A DNA stretch of 64,000 nt from Epiperipatus broadwayi (lineage: Eukaryota > Onychophora > Udeonychophora > Euonychophora > Peripatidae). Shown here one piece after another: positions 60,541 to 64,000 of the stretch. The notes beneath the pieces were generated by a model. That model searched no databases and was not told where the DNA came from. It saw nothing but the letters and a program-made list of their open reading frames with translations. Within the stretch, counting starts at the first letter, position 1. Each line of letters opens with the position of its first letter. Location: positions 1 through 64,000 of the forward strand of contig JAQFVV010000562.1 of assembly GCA_028023455.1 (NCBI GenBank). The letters run 5' to 3'. The position numbers and the translations under genes were made by a program.

Positions 60541-60590
60541 GTGTAGAAACAGTGCCATCTTATGGCGTGGATCAATCGATGCTGTATTAC
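60541..60590 (-). repeat. Right terminal inverted repeat of Merlin element
   Basis: Inverse of the left repeat; contains ATGGCGTGGATCAATCGATG and ends GCTGTATTAC at 60590. Confidence 0.9.
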
Positions 60591-60826
60591 TAATTTTTTT
60601 TATCTTTTAAAACACTACAAATGGCAATCGATCTATTTCAAATGGAGTTAGGTAATAAGGTTACAATATTCCCAGACTCAAGGAAACAAAATTTTAAATT
60701 ATTTTATACTTAAGGATTCTATGACAGCAATTTGATTATAATAATAAAATAATCAATGAATATGTCAGACTTTGCTCTTGAAATACCAAATACTAACAAT
60801 TTTTTTAATACATAAACAAAAAAAAT

Positions 60827-63122
60827 TTACAACCTTTTATTATAGTTTACAGGAAAAATCTCTTCTTTTACCATATCACTAGGATTATGATCTAAAGTTT
60901 TGCTATTGCCCCTTTTAACAATGGCAGTGCCACCACTAGTAGACAGTTGACTACTAGGTATAGCAGGTTTTGTTTTAGACTGACTCATAGGTATATCACC
61001 TCTAAAATAAGGGCAATTTTAAACCTTTGAGATATACCCTGTCAGTGTTCTTGACTAATTATAGGATACTGAACATTAACATTAATGAGAGTGTATTTAT
61101 TCCTCTCTTTTATGAGTTCTGGCTTATTATTACACACATGCTAAGTAATTTCAAGAGCACTGAGAATCTCTGCAACCTCCTCAATGGTGTATCAGTTGGA
61201 AGCAATTAAAATCTGCTCAACAGATTTAGGGAGATTATGTTGCATGATTCTCAATCTGATTTTCAGACAGAGGGAAGGCTGTTAACATTTTTAATTTCAC
61301 ATGTCCTCAGAAGAAGTGTGTATAACTCCTTTTATGGGGGCTATATTTTTCTTGGAAAACCTGATAATAAATATTATCTTGTTTATCACTTCCCCAAAAT
61401 GATGACAGCATAAGATGCTTAAATCACCATAAGTAATATGCTTATGAAAAAGAGATTGCCACCAATGCTTTGCAGCCACATAAAAGTGGTTTCAAGAAAT
61501 GGCCAGTTTTTCCCCTTGAAATAACTTTTTTAAATTATGGAGATATTCAATAGGATTCTCAGCAGAGTTGTCTCTAAAGGACATAATAGAAATAAACTTA
61601 ATTCACCCCAATTCAGGCATCTTGGCAAGACCAGACCCTATTTTCTTAACTAAAGTGTTGTTAGGGGTAAGTATCTCCTGTTTAGGATTCCCATCAAATG
61701 GACTAATACTCATAACCTCTGTCTTACTTCCTATTTCCCTAATCTGATCAACCTTGAAGCTATCTATTTTTCACAAATATCTTATATAATGTCCCCAGGA
61801 TCACAAACTTCTGACATGTTTCTTTTTTGTTCTTCCTTAAACTTTGCTAATTCCTGATCAATGTTCCATTGAAATCTTTCTACTTTTTTTAATGGTTCAA
61901 CCTATTTTTGCACTTTTTGATTTTATTCTCTATAATAGTGCTGTTATGAACAATTGCTGATTACATCTTTCTACATTTATTATCTATCCCATCACATCTA
62001 TCATTAATATGATGAATATTAATCTGCACTTTGTAGACCTTCACTTCTGCTTTCTGGTTACTAACTTTCATATCCTCATAAACTATCTTCAGAATCTCAT
62101 CTAATTTTACAATATTATATCCTAACTTCTTTAACTCCTCACCATTAAATTCCATTAATTGTCTATGGATTGATTCATCCAATGACTCTGAATTTTTTCT
62201 TCTTCTCATTCTCTACCTTCATTATTCTTATAGATTCGTCAGTAGACTGTTCCAACTTTTTTCCATTTTTCTGGCTGACTATTCTTTCACTTTACATTTA
62301 AAATAGTTTATTTCTTGTTTAGATTCTGTTATTTCTTCTCTTAGAGAGATTATTGACACCACCACTTTACTTTCTAACCCCTCTACCTTGGTATAAGTCT
62401 TCCATCTTATTTCCTATCAACTTTACTGATTCTGATATTTTTTTTAATCTATTGATCTTATCTTCTATTAACTTTACTGATTCTGATATCTCCACTGCTA
62501 TTCTATTCATCTTATTTGCTGACTCTGCTAACTCCATTGGATTATCTATTTTATTTGCTTATTCTGCTGACTCCACTGCTAAACTATCATATTTGCTGAC
62601 TCTACAATCTTACTTTCTAATCTCTCCATCATTTCAGATGATTCTGTTGACGCTGCTGCTAATCTATTTAGCTTACTCATCATCAATTGAAATAAAATGT
62701 TCAGATCTACTGGTCCTAAAGCACCAGTCACAGTTTCAACCCCATAGTGGTCTCAGGAGCAGACACTATCTGTTGATCTATATTCATGTATTCTGGAGTA
62801 GAAATTTGTGAACTATTGATCTCCTGTAAATCAGGACCCTCTATTGAATCAATAAAATACTCTAAAAACTTCTTTCATATTATCTTCAACTTTCTATATA
62901 ATGCACAACTTATTTATTCAAGATTTTTAATTAATCAAATTCCTGTCCTTTAAAACATTATTCAAAACTCTTGCCAACCTATAGTGTCAAAGAAACTCAT
63001 CATCTAGTTTTTTTTTAAAAAAAAATGTAATAACCCTGCTCAGTTATCTTACCTATCATAATCTTCTTCATCTCTTGCTTTTCATCACCACTCCCAAAAT
63101 CACCATGTAATTTTAAATCCAT
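60827..63122 (-). pseudogene. Decayed gag of the large LTR element, with coiled-coil N-terminal half
   Basis: The candidate start is ATG at 63122 (MDLKLHGDFGSGDEKQEM). Downstream are coiled-coil-like stretches: LAAASTESSEMMERLESK near 62650, MELAESANKMNRIAVEISES near 62510 and RQLMEFNGEELKKLGYNIVK near 62130. A capsid-like part follows: NSAENPIEYLHNLKKLFQG (61570), VAAKHWWQSLFHKH (61470), and IMQHNLPKSVEQILIA with YTIEEVAEILSALEIT (61250-61160). The last segment (GDIPMSQSKTKPAIPSSQLS) ends at 60827. Many stops and frame changes. A zinc knuckle is not clearly visible. The clade cannot be assigned. Confidence 0.6.
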
Positions 63123-63465
63123 CACAATACTAAATCAATTGACATCTTATACCATAACAGAACAATCATAAGAAAATAATAATAAAAAATGTACAATGTG
63201 GTAGCTAATTTATATACTTTAAATTGATTCTACAACTAAATTGTCTTCACTGTGTTGTTAAATTCCCATAGAAATATTAACCACACTTGTAATATCACAT
63301 TTGGACCTTGAAAATCACAATTACCAAATCATTCTGATAATACCAGAATTTCACCAATGAATAATGCCCAAGATGTAGTTAATAAATCATGCTAACTCAA
63401 GCCAATTTGTTACTTATAAAGAATGATCCAATAAATTGAGCCAACACATTGGGAAAGCCAAAAAC

Positions 63466-64000
63466 TGTAAACAACTGATTCCCAACTATCAGTCATCAGC
63501 AAAATTGATGCACACCAAGAAATATTGCCTTCCTGCATTATTTGCTACATCACTTGCATGATACACTTAAATAATAAAACATCTTCATATCTATATCTCT
63601 GGGTTCTAATCTGATATGTCCAAATCAATGCACACTTAAGTTAGGCAAGAGGGTTCATTTTACTGCCACTCAATGTGCTAAGGCACTAGTATAACTATGA
63701 GACATTATAAATAATAGTATTGCTTGGATCTTTTATCTGGTTACAATATTAAAATGATTTACATAGTGACCAATACCACATTACAAGTTCATTAACTGAT
63801 TTGGCAACTAGCATATTATACTTTTTATTAATTGAATTTTGTATAAACCACAGTGCTTAAACCATGCTATAGGTATTTGATTATAACTGGAAAATAACAA
63901 TCATTCTACTAACCACTCATTAAATAATTTAAATAATCCTATTTCTTAAATCCCAAAGAGTATGTGATAATCAGAATTTATGATTGCAATGATAATTGGT
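63466..64000 (-). repeat. 5' LTR (minus strand), cut by window end
   Basis: Partner of 54288-54820; its inner edge on the minus strand reads GTTTACA then the candidate primer-binding site. The outer part lies beyond the window. Confidence 0.7.

Larger units (their letters stand above)
58771..60590 (-). mobile_element. Merlin-superfamily DNA transposon (IS1016/ISXO2-like), inactive
   Basis: Terminal inverted repeats bound a 1.82-kb element: 58771-58807 (GTAATACAGCATCGATTGAT...) is perfectly inverted at 60554-60590 over 37 bases, and similarity continues with two mismatches for about 10 more. Outside them TAAATTTTT (58761-58769) and TAATTTTTT (60591-60599) differ by one base and may be the 8-9-bp target duplication expected for Merlin. 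The minus strand carries a broken DDE transposase. The region 58880-59130 is T-rich filler. Confidence 0.9.
54288..64000 (-). mobile_element. Large LTR retrotransposon on the minus strand, runs off the window
   Basis: Direct repeats 54288-54820+ and 63466-64000+ align in order over at least 530 bp. On the minus strand the right-hand repeat is the 5' LTR; it is followed by TTTTTGGCTTTCCCAATG (candidate primer-binding site), then a decayed gag (63122-60827). No pol domain was recognised in the remaining 54.8-58.7 kb. A Merlin transposon sits at 58771-60590. It may be a gag-only derivative or have lost pol. Confidence 0.65.

Noticed and set aside
62353-62811. 152-codon plus ORF rich in Ser, Leu and Ile
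   Set aside because: It is antisense to repeated coiled-coil gag sequence; the minus frames fit a gag better.

Overview
This is about 64 kb of very AT-rich (by eye roughly 70-75% A+T) animal nuclear DNA. The signs are non-LTR and LTR retrotransposons, tRNA-derived SINE-like pieces, a Merlin-type DNA transposon, many microsatellites, candidate short exons with GT splice donors, and no operons, ribosome binding sites or long intact ORFs. It is most likely an invertebrate. The phylum cannot be settled from the sequence; molluscs, arachnids and cnidarians all carry this mix.

Layout. 1-7.2 kb is non-coding AT-rich DNA with microsatellites and a six-unit minisatellite (5.1-5.4 kb). 7.2-8.7 kb holds two GC-richer patches that look like host exon material. 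11.7-14.8 kb is a nearly full-length RTE-clade LINE (copy A, minus). 16.4-18.4 kb is a large inverted-repeat element. 18.9-21.7 kb is a Ty3/gypsy element whose four blocks (IN, RNase H, PR-RT, gag-PR) lie in the reverse of the normal order, all on the plus strand. 23.0-25.5 kb is a non-coding LTR element (minus). 29.8-31.2 kb has two tRNA-Gly-like pieces. 31.3-34.2 and 37.0-38.0 kb are RTE copies B and C (plus). 38.9-40.4 kb is the 3' end of a second LINE family (minus), whose 3' UTR recurs at 34.9-35.4 kb. 42.3-47.1 kb is a second Ty3/gypsy element with both LTRs, each carrying its own later insertion. 47.6 kb has a candidate first coding exon. 49.9-53.7 kb is an old RTE copy D (minus), interrupted by palindromic repeats and a third gypsy integrase fragment. 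54.09 kb has an 8-codon candidate first exon resembling the start of syntaxin-6. From 54.3 kb to the window end lies an LTR element (minus) with a decayed gag and no recognised pol, into which a Merlin transposon (58.8-60.6 kb) with 37-bp perfect terminal repeats has inserted.

How the parts relate. No intact autonomous element or complete host gene is present. The window is best read as intergenic or intronic DNA built up by repeated nested insertion and decay, with a few possible host exons. The relative order of several insertions can be read from target duplications and interruptions. The most unusual structure is the block-reversed gypsy element; the most useful host-gene lead is the syntaxin-6-like exon.
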